Below, one piece after another: positions 26,104 to 34,318 of a DNA stretch of 64,000 nt. Position 1 is the stretch's first letter; each line of letters starts with the position of its first letter. Below the pieces are notes generated by a model, which worked only from the letters and a program-made list of their open reading frames with translations, made no database searches and had not been told where the DNA came from. The stretch is from Salinispirillum sp. LH 10-3-1 (lineage in GTDB: Bacteria; Pseudomonadota; Gammaproteobacteria; Pseudomonadales; Natronospirillaceae), in contig NZ_CP101717.1 of the NCBI RefSeq assembly GCF_030643825.1, forward strand, positions 496,001-560,000. The letters run 5' to 3'. The translations under genes were made by a program, and so were the position numbers.

Positions 26104-27532
26104 AATCGGTCACCCGTAACGTCGCATGAGGTGGAGTCAGCTCAAGATAGTATTTACGTAATAAGTTTTGTGCCGTCAGTAGTCTGTACTCCTTACTGGC
26201 ACGGAAGTCACTCAGCGGTGTAAAGTCTTGTGCTAAAGCTAGGCAGGCCTGTTCGATCGTCGCCTCAGACCATGGTTGATTTAGCAAGGCTTGCTCGCAG
26301 TGTGCAGCACGCTTGGGCGTTGCAGCCATACCACCAAAAGCGAGGCGCGCGGAGGCCACCACACCGTCACTGATGTGAAGAGCAAAAGCAGCGCAGACGG
26401 CGGAAATGTCGTCATCGATGCGCTTGGATACTTTGTAGGCCCGAAACTCGACATCCGCTTGCAGTGGGACGATGATTTTCTCAATAAACTCGCCTGGTTG
26501 TCGGTCGGTTTTTCGGTAATCCAGAAAGAAATCTTCCAGCGCGATGGAGCGGCGTTGCTCAGCGCAGCGTAACTGAATCTGGGCATTTAAGGCGATTAAC
26601 AGCGGTGGGCTGTCACCGATGGGCGACGCGTTGCCGATGTTGCCGCCTAAAGTGCCTTGGTTGCGGATCTGCAACGAGGCAAAGCGATGCAGTAATTCAC
26701 CAAAATCCGAGTAATGTGTGGTGAGCGCGTCATAGCAGTCAGTGAGGCTGGCAGCGGCACCGATTTCCAAACGATCTGAAAAAGCCTCAATCGTTTTCAG
26801 ATCACTTACTTGGCCCAAATAGATCAGTGTTGCTAGAGGCCGGTGAAATTGCGTGACTTCTAACGCCAGATCGGTCCCGCCGGCCAATAAGCGAGCGTTG
26901 GGGTTTTGCTTATATAGGGCTGCGAGTTGATCGGTGTTTTGTGGAATGAAACAGCGGTGGCCGTTCGCTGTCCATTCAGTAGGTTCGGTTGGCGCAATCT
27001 GTTGCAGTTGCTGTACCGTGGTTCCACGTTGTGCATCAAAATGGTCAGGTTGTTGGCTTAGAGCGGCTTGTTCTGCTGCTGCCAAGATTGGGCGATAGCC
27101 TGTGCAGCGACAGAGGTTTCCTGATAGTGCTTCTAATGTAGAGCTTTGATTGTAGTCAGTACGATTTTTGTTCAGCGCGAATAACGACATGACAAAACCT
27201 GGCGTACAGAAACCACACTGCGAACCGTGACAATCCGCCATCGCTTGCTGTACATCGTGTAGCTTCCCGTCGTGCTTGAGATCCTCAACAGTAATCAGTT
27301 GCTTGCCATGCAACGCGGGTACAAAGGTTAAACAGGAGTTGAGTGTACGATAACGTATGTCATTGCCTACCAGCTCTCCCACGACAACTGTACAAGCACC
27401 GCAGTCACCCGATGCGCAGCCTTCTTTGGTGCCCGTTTTGCCACGATGCTCACGCAGGTAATTCAGTACCGTAGTGTTGGGATCAAGCTCGTGCTCTGTT
27501 TGCACGTCCTGATTAAGTAGAAACTGAATCAC
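26096..27532 (-). CDS. xdhA: Xanthine dehydrogenase, FeS/FAD subunit
   Basis: The preferred start is the GTG at 27532: AGGAGG lies six bases upstream, and the protein then begins VIQFLLNQDVQ, as XdhA proteins do. An ATG 42 bases upstream has no RBS. It contains a plant-type 2Fe-2S domain (CASGDCGACTVVV), a second all-helical 2Fe-2S domain (GSQCGFCTPGF and GNLCRCTGYRP), then an FAD domain (ARLLAGGTDLALEV, QIRNQGTLGGNIGNASPIGDS) and a C-terminal CO-dehydrogenase-like part. It passes electrons from the Mo site to NAD+. It is the first gene of the xdhA-puuD operon. Confidence 0.96.
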   Translation of the reverse strand: MIQFLLNQDVQTEHELDPNTTVLNYLREHRGKTGTKEGCASGDCGACTVVVGELVGNDIRYRTLNSCLTFVPALHGKQLITVEDLKHDGKLHDVQQAMADCHGSQCGFCTPGFVMSLFALNKNRTDYNQSSTLEALSGNLCRCTGYRPILAAAEQAALSQQPDHFDAQRGTTVQQLQQIAPTEPTEWTANGHRCFIPQNTDQLAALYKQNPNARLLAGGTDLALEVTQFHRPLATLIYLGQVSDLKTIEAFSDRLEIGAAASLTDCYDALTTHYSDFGELLHRFASLQIRNQGTLGGNIGNASPIGDSPPLLIALNAQIQLRCAEQRRSIALEDFFLDYRKTDRQPGEFIEKIIVPLQADVEFRAYKVSKRIDDDISAVCAAFALHISDGVVASARLAFGGMAATPKRAAHCEQALLNQPWSEATIEQACLALAQDFTPLSDFRASKEYRLLTAQNLLRKYYLELTPPHATLRVTDYV

Positions 27533-27572
27533 TGAAGACCTCCTGAGACCACAACGCCGGAACGCATAGACC

Positions 27573-27578
27573 ATTATA
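27573..27578 (-). promoter_or_regulatory. -10-like TATAAT upstream of xdhA
   Basis: A perfect TATAAT on the minus strand about 40 bases before the GTG start, with no good -35 at 17-18 bases. That is compatible with an activator-dependent promoter using the palindrome further upstream. Confidence 0.5.
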
Positions 27579-27613
27579 GTATTTATTGTGGTGCTGTGAT
27601 TTTAGTCATTAGC

Positions 27614-27627
27614 TGACCGTACGGTCA
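27614..27627. promoter_or_regulatory. Palindromic operator TGACCGTACGGTCA upstream of xdhA
   Basis: A perfect 14-bp palindrome 82 bp before the xdhA start, 36 bp upstream of the -10-like TATAAT. A related site (11 of 14 bases) lies in the gckA/MFS divergent region. A 13-mer TAATAAGTTAGCA adjoins it at 27630-27642 and recurs exactly at 28975-28987 before gckA. It is a candidate binding site for a purine-catabolism regulator; no regulator gene is nearby. Confidence 0.65.
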
Positions 27628-27677
27628 AATAATAAGTTAGCAAGCCTTTACATGAAGGCCTTGCCGGAATGATCTTG

Positions 27678-28946
27678 TTATCGGATAAGGATCGCGCGGA
27701 AGTCATTCACGTTAGTGAGGGTGGGGCCGGTAATAACGGAATCCCCCAGGGCTTGAAAGAAACCGTGGCCGTCGTTATTGGACAAATAATCCAAGGCATT
27801 AATGCCGAGGCGTGAAGCGCGGAATAGCGTGTCGGGCGTAACGATGGCGCCTGCTATCTCAGACTGACCATCCACGCCATCTGTATCAGCGGCCAGTGCC
27901 GATACCCCGGGCAAAGCCGCCAAATCGATGGCCATGGCAAGCAGCAGCTCCACATTACGGCCACCATTACCCTTACCTCTTACGGTGACCGTGGTTTCTC
28001 CGCCAGATAACAGTACACAGGGCGTTGGCAGTGGTTGTTGAAAGGTAACGACTTGGCGTGCTATGCCGGCCATTACCTTGCCGACTTCTCGGGCTTCGCC
28101 CTCAATGCTGTCGCCTAAAATAAGAGGGGTAACGCCATGCGCGCGAGCTGCATTCGCTGCCGCCTCTAGTGATCTTTGAGGTGTTGCAACCAAATGCGTG
28201 GTGACATTCTGTAAGCGCTTGTCGTCGGGCTTAACCGACTCGTACCGGCCGCTGGCTAGGCCTTCACGCGCAGCTGGCGGGACGGCAATGCTGAAGTGAT
28301 CGATAATTGCGAGAGCATCTTTGCAGGTTGTGGCGTCCCCTAGTGACGGGCCGGATGCAATTGCAGCCGGATCGTCACCGGGCACGTCCGAGATCAATAA
28401 ATTGACGACTTTCGCGGGATAACAGGCAGCGGCAAGCCGACCCCCTTTAATAGCCGACAGATGCCGTCGTACGGTATTGATGTCCTTTATGGTGGCACCC
28501 GATTTTAGCAAGGCGTGGCTAATGGCTTGCTTGTCCGCCAGGGTTACGCCATCCGCGGGCAGAGGCAGCAGTGCCGATCCACCGCCGGAGATCAACATAA
28601 TAACTTGGTCGTCCGCGGTCAGCCCTTGCACTAGGGATAATATGCGTTGTGCGGCAACCAGTCCTGCTTCGTCCGGTACTGGGTGTGCAGCTTCTATGAT
28701 CTCAATGTGCTTGCATGGCACCGCATAACCATAACGAGTCACCACTAGGCCGGACAGATCCTCGTCTGGCCAATGTGCTTCCAGCGCCGCAGCCATCGCA
28801 GCGGATGCTTTGCCGGCGCCTATTACGATCGTGCGACCCTTTACCGGGGGCGGCAAAAAATGGTGTAAGCATTGGCTGGGCTGTGCTACTGCGAGTGCTG
28901 CATCAAAGAGTTGGCGCAGCAATCTGCGGTTGTCGGTGTCGGTCAT
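27678..28946 (-). CDS. gckA: Glycerate 2-kinase (MOFRL family)
   Basis: A 422-aa protein of the GckA/TtuD family, which phosphorylates D-glycerate to 2-phosphoglycerate; some members were historically named hydroxypyruvate reductase. Motifs are VIGAGKASAAMAAALE near the N-terminus, MLISGGGSALLPLPA, INTVRRHLSAIKGGRLA, LISDVPGDDP, and the MOFRL part LLSGGETTVTVRG...GGRNVELLLA with ADTDGVDG. In a purine cluster it makes sense as the exit from glyoxylate via tartronate semialdehyde and glycerate to glycolysis. It ends 145 bp before xdhA and probably has its own promoter. Confidence 0.92.
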   Translation of the reverse strand: MTDTDNRRLLRQLFDAALAVAQPSQCLHHFLPPPVKGRTIVIGAGKASAAMAAALEAHWPDEDLSGLVVTRYGYAVPCKHIEIIEAAHPVPDEAGLVAAQRILSLVQGLTADDQVIMLISGGGSALLPLPADGVTLADKQAISHALLKSGATIKDINTVRRHLSAIKGGRLAAACYPAKVVNLLISDVPGDDPAAIASGPSLGDATTCKDALAIIDHFSIAVPPAAREGLASGRYESVKPDDKRLQNVTTHLVATPQRSLEAAANAARAHGVTPLILGDSIEGEAREVGKVMAGIARQVVTFQQPLPTPCVLLSGGETTVTVRGKGNGGRNVELLLAMAIDLAALPGVSALAADTDGVDGQSEIAGAIVTPDTLFRASRLGINALDYLSNNDGHGFFQALGDSVITGPTLTNVNDFRAILIR

Positions 28947-29114
28947 CAGGTTGTGTACTCAATCAGGTGTGCACTAATAAGTTAGCAGCTTTCACGCCAA
29001 TTGCAGGGGCAGGCCCATCATAAAGACATCAACAAAGCCTATGAATCGATTTTCCAGTCGTTATTACATTCAAAAACTGAACGGAATTGGTGTAAGTGAG
29101 ACTACCGTGCCTTG

Positions 29115-29128
29115 TAACCGACCGGTCA
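29115..29128. promoter_or_regulatory. Second copy of the xdhA-type operator between gckA and the MFS gene
   Basis: TAACCGACCGGTCA matches TGACCGTACGGTCA at 11 of 14 positions, including all of CCG...CGGTCA except the two central bases. It sits about midway between the divergent starts of gckA (28946) and the transporter (29303), so it could serve both. Confidence 0.5.
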
Positions 29129-29145
29129 ATGCCTTAAGTTGTGCA

Positions 29146-29206
29146 TCCCCTCCATGGGATGCCCCCATTTGGGGCTTCGCGTTAAAACGCTCCCGGCGTT
29201 TTAATG
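29146..29206 (+). repeat. Double-hairpin repeat, copy 1 (61 bp)
   Basis: Starts TCCCCTCCATGGGA. Contains hairpin A (CCCCA-tt-TGGGG) and hairpin B, CGTTAAAACGC (29180-29190), loop TCCCG, GCGTTTTAATG (29196-29206). Copy 2 follows after 4 bases. It lies in the 356-bp spacer between gckA and the MFS gene, which otherwise holds only the regulatory sites. Confidence 0.85.
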
Positions 29207-29210
29207 TTCG

Positions 29211-29273
29211 TCCCCTCCATGGGACTCACCCCCGTTGGGGGCTTCGCGTTAAAACGCTCCCGGCGTTTTAATG
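29211..29273 (+). repeat. Double-hairpin repeat, copy 2 (63 bp)
   Basis: Same layout as copy 1. Hairpin B is identical (arms 29247-29257 and 29263-29273). Hairpin A differs but still pairs (CCCCC-gtt-GGGGG), so its structure is kept while its sequence changed. It ends 29 bases before the transporter's GTG start, so if transcribed it would lie in the transporter's 5' leader. Confidence 0.85.
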
Positions 29274-29302
29274 GGTGCGCTGCAGTTATTTGAGGTGTTG
29301 CT

Positions 29303-30526
29303 GTGACTCTGGATAGACGCTTTTTTCTGACGGTATTCCTGCCTTTTGCGTTGGGTTATTACCTGTCGTTTTTCTTTCGCATCGTGAATGGTGTTATTGC
29401 CGAACCTGTCGCTTTGGAGCTGGGTCTTGGCCCGGCGAGCCTGGGTTGGATCGGCAGTGCGTACTTCCTGTTTTTCGCCGCGGCACAGTTACCCTTGGGC
29501 GTCTTGCTCGACCGTTACGATACCCGTAACGTCGCCTCGCTGATCTTATTGATTGCGGCTGCCGGTGCTCTGGTGTTTGCCTTCGCGCAAACACCTTTCA
29601 TGTTGTGGTTGGGGCGTGGACTGATCGGCTTGGGCGTATCGGCTTGTTTGATGGCGGCCTTCCGTGCTTATGTGGCTCTGTTACCCGCCGACCGTTTGCC
29701 GTTAGTGAATGGTTTGCAGTTAGCGTGCGGTGGTCTGGGTGCCATAACGGCGACTGCCCCGGTAGAAATCTTGCTGCCGTTGATAGGCTGGCGTGGTCTG
29801 TTCGTGGGCTTGGCCTGTGTTACCCTGCTGATTGCCGTGTTAGTGCGCTTGCGGGTGCCACGCATCATTCAGCATGATGGCCCGAAAGCCGCATTAGGTG
29901 ATCAAATCCGCGGTAGCTTGTCGGTGTTTGCGAGCCCGATCTTTTTGCGTGTTGCTCCAGCCAGTGTGTTGAACCAAGCTATTTTCATTGCCATGCTGGG
30001 CTTATGGGCCGCAGTCTGGTTGCGCGAGGTGGAACAGCTGACGCCGAGCAATACGGCCGACATGTTGTTTTGGGCTGCCACAGGCATGGCGCTGGGCTAT
30101 ATGACGCTCGGTGGTCTGTCGTCCTGGCTGTTGAAGTACCGCATTGCCACCACTCAGGTGGCGATGTTTTGCATGACCATGTTCTTCGTGGCGATGCTGC
30201 TGTTGATCTTCCGCGCACCGGTATCCGACATTCCGCTGTGGTTCTTATTGGGCTATTTTGGTTCCTCTGGTTCCTTGATGTACGCCGCCTTAACACGGCA
30301 ATTCCCTGTAGAGCTGGCGGGCCGAGTGAATACGGCGTTGAACTTGCTGCTGTTCGTTTGCGCGTTCTTGTTGCAGTGGTTAATGGGTGTGGTGGTCGGG
30401 CTATGGGAGCCTGATGCGACCGGCCAATACCCGGTGGTGGCGTATCAGGCGAGTTTTGCTGTGTGTGCCGTGGCACAGGGTTTGTCGCTGTTATGGTTTA
30501 AGTTTTGGCGGCGTAATCGCGTTTAA
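29303..30526 (+). CDS. MFS transporter
   Basis: A 407-aa protein with 12 hydrophobic segments. The intracellular loop 2-3 motif is present as GVLLDRYDTRNV, and the fourth helix has WLGRGLIGLGVSACLMAAFRAY. Start GTG at 29303 with GAGG upstream; no earlier in-frame start has an RBS. The substrate cannot be read from sequence. Its divergent arrangement with glycerate kinase and the shared operator suggest a purine breakdown product or a C2/C3 acid, but this is inference. Confidence 0.88.
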   Translation: MTLDRRFFLTVFLPFALGYYLSFFFRIVNGVIAEPVALELGLGPASLGWIGSAYFLFFAAAQLPLGVLLDRYDTRNVASLILLIAAAGALVFAFAQTPFMLWLGRGLIGLGVSACLMAAFRAYVALLPADRLPLVNGLQLACGGLGAITATAPVEILLPLIGWRGLFVGLACVTLLIAVLVRLRVPRIIQHDGPKAALGDQIRGSLSVFASPIFLRVAPASVLNQAIFIAMLGLWAAVWLREVEQLTPSNTADMLFWAATGMALGYMTLGGLSSWLLKYRIATTQVAMFCMTMFFVAMLLLIFRAPVSDIPLWFLLGYFGSSGSLMYAALTRQFPVELAGRVNTALNLLLFVCAFLLQWLMGVVVGLWEPDATGQYPVVAYQASFAVCAVAQGLSLLWFKFWRRNRV

Positions 30527-30535
30527 TACCCGGTT

Positions 30536-30557
30536 CTGGGGCTGAACGCAGCCCCAG
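30536..30557. terminator. Strong hairpin between convergent genes
   Basis: CTGGGGCTG, loop AACG, CAGCCCCAG: a perfect 9-bp stem ten bases after the MFS stop and before the convergent vWA gene's end. No T-run on either strand, so it may be a processing or rho-assisted end. Confidence 0.5.
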
Positions 30558-30582
30558 TGACACGGCCCGTAAATCTACACGT

Positions 30583-31338
30583 CTATCGCAGGGCCACCGC
30601 GCTTTCCAAACGTGCCAAATCGTTCACTATTTGCCAACTGCCGCCGCCAGCTTCAATGCGCTCCTGCCAGCCCGCCAAACGCTGCTGGTACGCCATGGGG
30701 TCATTGTTGTCACTGCGCTGGCGTTTCACATTCACCGCTACGACTTGCACGTTGTCCAAGCTCATGGTGACGTTGCGATTCAGCCACGGGGGAAGGTCCT
30801 CGTGTAGGTCCGACAGTAAGAACAAATATTTCTGCCCCGCGTTTACCTCGCTTAAGTAATCTGTCGCCAACAATACACCGCCGGTAATGTCGCTGTGGTG
30901 ACTCGGCACGCTGAAGCGGTTTAAAAAGGCATCGACTTTGCCTTGAAACTCGCGCTTTTGTTGATTCGTAATGCTAGGCCGGTGGTCGAAGGTGGCCCGT
31001 GCAATGATGTTGCGTTCACTGAAACTGCTGTTGTCAATGAAACCGATCGCCAATGAATCGCCACTGGTCAGATTTGCCAGCAGGTAGTTACTGAGCGTTC
31101 GTGCCTTGTCCAGTTCTCCGGCGTAGTCGCCGGAGATGTCCACCAGTACAAAGGCAGCGCGGCTTTGGTTGGCCGGCTCACCGCAACCCATCAAGAACGC
31201 TGCGAGTACAGCACCGACGGCCAAGCGTACCTTATTCCAGCGCGCCTTGCGGCGCAGTGCGCGTTCTTTCTCCAGCTCTTCGATCTTTTCCAGTTCGCGC
31301 TCAACCAGATACCGCACCTGTGAATTATGAATGGTCAT
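30583..31338 (-). CDS. von Willebrand A-like membrane-anchored protein
   Basis: A 251-aa protein. Residues 1-36 are charged and helical (EREL EKIEELEKERALRRK), 37-52 are hydrophobic ending in MGCG, and the rest is a vWA-like fold: AAFVLVDISGDYAGELDKA in the MIDAS position, LAIGFIDNSS, DITGGVLLATDYL and KYLFLLSDLHEDLPP. The MIDAS reads DISGD rather than DxSxS, so metal binding is doubtful. A Cys at the end of the hydrophobic stretch hints at a lipobox, but the 40-residue charged lead is too long for a standard signal peptide. It starts 3 nt after the upstream membrane gene's stop, so the two form a pair. Function unknown. Confidence 0.75.
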   Translation of the reverse strand: MTIHNSQVRYLVERELEKIEELEKERALRRKARWNKVRLAVGAVLAAFLMGCGEPANQSRAAFVLVDISGDYAGELDKARTLSNYLLANLTSGDSLAIGFIDNSSFSERNIIARATFDHRPSITNQQKREFQGKVDAFLNRFSVPSHHSDITGGVLLATDYLSEVNAGQKYLFLLSDLHEDLPPWLNRNVTMSLDNVQVVAVNVKRQRSDNNDPMAYQQRLAGWQERIEAGGGSWQIVNDLARLESAVALR

Positions 31339-31341
31339 GGT

Positions 31342-32886
31342 TTAGGCCTCCCGTGCGGTTAACGGCATGTCGGCGTCGAATTCACCACTGGACTCTGGAG
31401 CCGCGCGACGCTTTTCTTTCGTGGGCTTGGCCACTTTGGCGTGGGGCTTCTCTGTGCTGTCGTCAGCTGTGTCAGAGTTCACGGGGGCGTGGTCACGACG
31501 CTCCTTAATCAAACGCTCAATACCTAGGGGCAGCATAATGAACAAGTCGTAAAGGCTGACCAGCATCTTGCTAAAATGGTTAGCAATGCCGCCGATCAAG
31601 CGCACCAGCAAGCGCAGTGCCCGCAGTACACCCAATGCAACCAATCCAAGCACTGTGCGCAGCGAGTGTACAAAGGCCTCTAGGGGAATGGCGACGAAGG
31701 CCAGCGCGAACGGCAGGATAAAACCCAGAACCAACTGCCCGATGGACGGAATCCAACGGAAGCTGTGCTCAACCGCAGCGCCGGCCCCGGCAGCGCCAGC
31801 TAACGACTGGGCTAAGGCTTCGCGGTCCAGCGCCAGCAGATCACGCATATAGGCCAGAGACGCTTCAATGCTGGCGAAGATCACCAGAATGGTGAAGGCG
31901 GCAATCGCCATGCGCTTGCGCATCTTGTCGTCCATGCTGCCGATCATCGGGAACAAGCGAGTGATTTGCAGGGCTTCCAATAAGAACAGGCCCATGGTGA
32001 TTTCCACTGCAATGATCACCAGAGCGGCAATGTCTGAGGTGCGCACCGAGCCAATGTAGCTGGCGCCGCCGACCATTTCAGACATAGGCAAGGCAATCAG
32101 GTGGAAGTTGATGATGCCGCCGAAGGTGGCTATCACCAGTACCAGGCTGGCAATAAAAAACTGGGTAAGTGATGACGCCGTCAGTGAATTCACTGCCTTG
32201 TCTTCACCTTTGCGCAGGCTTTCGTAGTCGGCCATTTGGCGGTCAATCACCTTGGTGCGATCGTCCAAACCCGTGATGGTCTGCTGTACCTTCTCCATGG
32301 TGTTACTCAGCGAACGCATTTCCGGCTGCATACCGTTCAGAATTTTATGTCGCTCGTTGGCACTCTTTTGATACGCCTTTAGGGTCTGCTGGTGCGAGCT
32401 TTCTACCATGCTCTTAATGTTGTCGAGAATCTTCACTACGGCTGGATCGCCGGTGTTTGGCAGCGCCGAAATGGTTTCTACCACCTCGGTCCAAGCCGGT
32501 GGGAGCGGAGCGTCATCGGTGGCGGCGTGGTAGTCGTCCTGCACCTTTTTCAGCGTCTCGGCCAGCTTGCGATGCAGACTGGGGTATTGGCTCAGGTCAC
32601 GTTCCACCACGGTGTTCACGCGGCTGAATTCTCGCTCAATGGCTTTCTCGGACGATTCGCGGCCCATCGCCAACAGTACGTCGCGGTTGCGTGTCATGAC
32701 ACGCTGTTCTAACTGGCGAATGCTGGTGGCCGCAACCCGCAGCGTGCCATGAATGGCACGCCCAGTACCGCGCAACAACTGATGCGCATGTGGACGGCCG
32801 AGGTATAAAACGGTAATAGCAATGATCAGCCAGATCGCCAGCGACAATGCGGGCGATTCGGACCAGATGTAGAGTAAGTCAGTCAT
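31342..32886 (-). CDS. Unknown large membrane protein with coiled coil, partner of the vWA protein
   Basis: The start is the ATG at 32886 (AAGGTG nine bases upstream), not the frame's first codon. The protein has 514 aa: one TM near residues 8-28, a long charged helical region about 40-230 with coiled-coil character (many Glu/Lys/Gln, ending in the RQMADYESLRKGEDKA stretch), then four or five TM helices between about 235 and 430. A basic/acidic tail (RLIKERRDHAPVN, AKPTKEKRRAAPE) follows. I recognise no family. With the vWA partner it may form a sensing or scaffolding complex in the inner membrane, which is speculation. Confidence 0.7.
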   Translation of the reverse strand: MTDLLYIWSESPALSLAIWLIIAITVLYLGRPHAHQLLRGTGRAIHGTLRVAATSIRQLEQRVMTRNRDVLLAMGRESSEKAIEREFSRVNTVVERDLSQYPSLHRKLAETLKKVQDDYHAATDDAPLPPAWTEVVETISALPNTGDPAVVKILDNIKSMVESSHQQTLKAYQKSANERHKILNGMQPEMRSLSNTMEKVQQTITGLDDRTKVIDRQMADYESLRKGEDKAVNSLTASSLTQFFIASLVLVIATFGGIINFHLIALPMSEMVGGASYIGSVRTSDIAALVIIAVEITMGLFLLEALQITRLFPMIGSMDDKMRKRMAIAAFTILVIFASIEASLAYMRDLLALDREALAQSLAGAAGAGAAVEHSFRWIPSIGQLVLGFILPFALAFVAIPLEAFVHSLRTVLGLVALGVLRALRLLVRLIGGIANHFSKMLVSLYDLFIMLPLGIERLIKERRDHAPVNSDTADDSTEKPHAKVAKPTKEKRRAAPESSGEFDADMPLTAREA

Positions 32887-33012
32887 GATGTTCACCTTGT
32901 TCGGTTGTGGTGAACACATTGTTGTGCAGGCTGGTGAAAAATCTGTGAGTTGTGGTCGCGGTGAGTGTTTCCCTCTCGGCTAATGAGCAAGCGTGGACAG
33001 GTTCCAGTACCG

Positions 33013-33159
33013 CTATAAACGTCGACCCCGGATGACTCGAAGGAGGATCACCACGACCGCGATGACTAAGAGGATGTGGATGAATCCGCCCATGGTATAT
33101 GAGCTAACAAAGCCCAGTAGCCATAGGACTATGAGCACAATTGCAACGGTCTCGAACAT
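33013..33159 (-). CDS. Small Lmo0937-family membrane protein
   Basis: A 48-aa protein: MFETVAIVLIVLWLLGFVSSYTMGGFIHILLVIAVVVILLRVIRGRRL in layout, two TM helices joined by a short Gly turn and a basic tail, matching the Lmo0937/DUF5670 family. The start at 33159 has GAGGAGAAG upstream; the longer frame is non-coding. These peptides are often stress-induced, with unknown function. The flanking regions 32887-33012 and 33160-33433 hold nothing else recognisable. Confidence 0.8.
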   Translation of the reverse strand: MFETVAIVLIVLWLLGFVSSYTMGGFIHILLVIAVVVILLRVIRGRRL

Positions 33160-33433
33160 GTGGTGCTTCTCCTCTGTGGTAAAGAAAGTGGCGAACGGTA
33201 GATCGGACGGCCTACTGCTGCCGAATGAGAAGCTGTGAAGCGGCGGAAATAGTTTATTGTGTTGCGACAAAACAAGGGTAGGGAATAACACGGTGGCTAA
33301 TGTTTAGCTACGGGTTTTACCGGCTCAGTACAAATGTTTATGTGCTTTTGGGGGTTCCTTTTTTTGTGGCGAGGGCCCGTTGGTTGGGCTGCGTCATAAG
33401 ATCGATTTGCATAGGGCCGCAGCCCGTTCATGG

Positions 33434-34249
33434 TCATCCATTATTTCTTCGGGTGCTAAGTAATAGGTCATCTGTATCCTTATCGTTGCCCTGAACACCA
33501 CACTCAACAATCGAAACGGTATCGGGCAGACCTAGTCGATATTCCTGAGGCATCGCATCCGTGTAGAGGCGGTCAACATACTTGAACGATGCAACTTTGC
33601 AATAGGCATTCAAATGCCACTTGCTATGGTCTGCTGCCAGTAGTCGAACTCTAGTATTCGCAATGATGGCTCTGCTGGCCTCCGCCTCACGAATATCATA
33701 ATCCATTAAGCCATTTTCTAAATCCATGCTGCCAGTGCTGATGATGCCAAAGTCGGTTACGAATGAGCTAAAGAAGTGGGTAACTTCAGGCCCGACTACA
33801 TCGTGATCATTATGTCGGTATTGCCCACCTGAGACGATAACTTCTATATCAGCGTTGCTCGACAACGCTGACGCGACGCTTAGGTTATTGGTCAGAATCT
33901 TCAATGACCGATGATGGATAAGTGCGCGAGCGACCTGTTCACACGTGCTGCCAACACCAAGGCTCACGGTAGCGTCGTCGGGGATTGAGTCAGCTATTCG
34001 CTGGGCAATCATTTGCTTAGTAGTAATGTTGCGAATCTGACGATCGCTAATGGGGCTGTTGGCGGCATTAGTAGGTAAGCTGACACCCCCATACCGACGA
34101 CGCAACAAGCCCTGTTCGCAAAGCTTGTTGATATCGCGTCGAATGGTCTGTGGTGTGACACCAAAGCGTTGCGCAATTTCTTCCACTTCTACGTGGAGTT
34201 CTTTGCGGGCCCATTCGAGGATACTGTCTTGTCGTTCTTTGGCGCCCAT
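33434..34249 (-). CDS. DeoR/GlpR-family transcriptional regulator
   Basis: A 271-aa protein. An N-terminal winged HTH (residues 5-60: RQDSILEWARKELHVEVEEIAQRFGVTPQTIRRDINKLCEQGLLRRRYGGVSLP) is typical of DeoR. It is followed by a DeoR sensor domain with VSLGVGSTCEQVARALIHH and LTNNLSVASAL, the phosphosugar-binding loop region, and the family's VVSGGQYR and GPEVTHFFSSF. DeoR members sense phosphorylated sugars or polyols. It lies downstream of the transporter-phosphatase cluster on the same strand. The two inverted repeats before the binding-protein gene are its likely operators. Confidence 0.9.
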   Translation of the reverse strand: MGAKERQDSILEWARKELHVEVEEIAQRFGVTPQTIRRDINKLCEQGLLRRRYGGVSLPTNAANSPISDRQIRNITTKQMIAQRIADSIPDDATVSLGVGSTCEQVARALIHHRSLKILTNNLSVASALSSNADIEVIVSGGQYRHNDHDVVGPEVTHFFSSFVTDFGIISTGSMDLENGLMDYDIREAEASRAIIANTRVRLLAADHSKWHLNAYCKVASFKYVDRLYTDAMPQEYRLGLPDTVSIVECGVQGNDKDTDDLLLSTRRNNG

Positions 34250-34318
34250 CAGACCTTATACATGCCTAGTTAACCTTCGGTGATCGTATGTGGCAGCTTA
34301 CCTAATACTGGTGCTGCC

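Noticed and set aside
29041-29271. A small protein or CRISPR-like array over the twin repeats
   Set aside because: There are only two copies, separated by 4 bases, and the open frame simply reads through the repeated hairpins; no cas genes are near.
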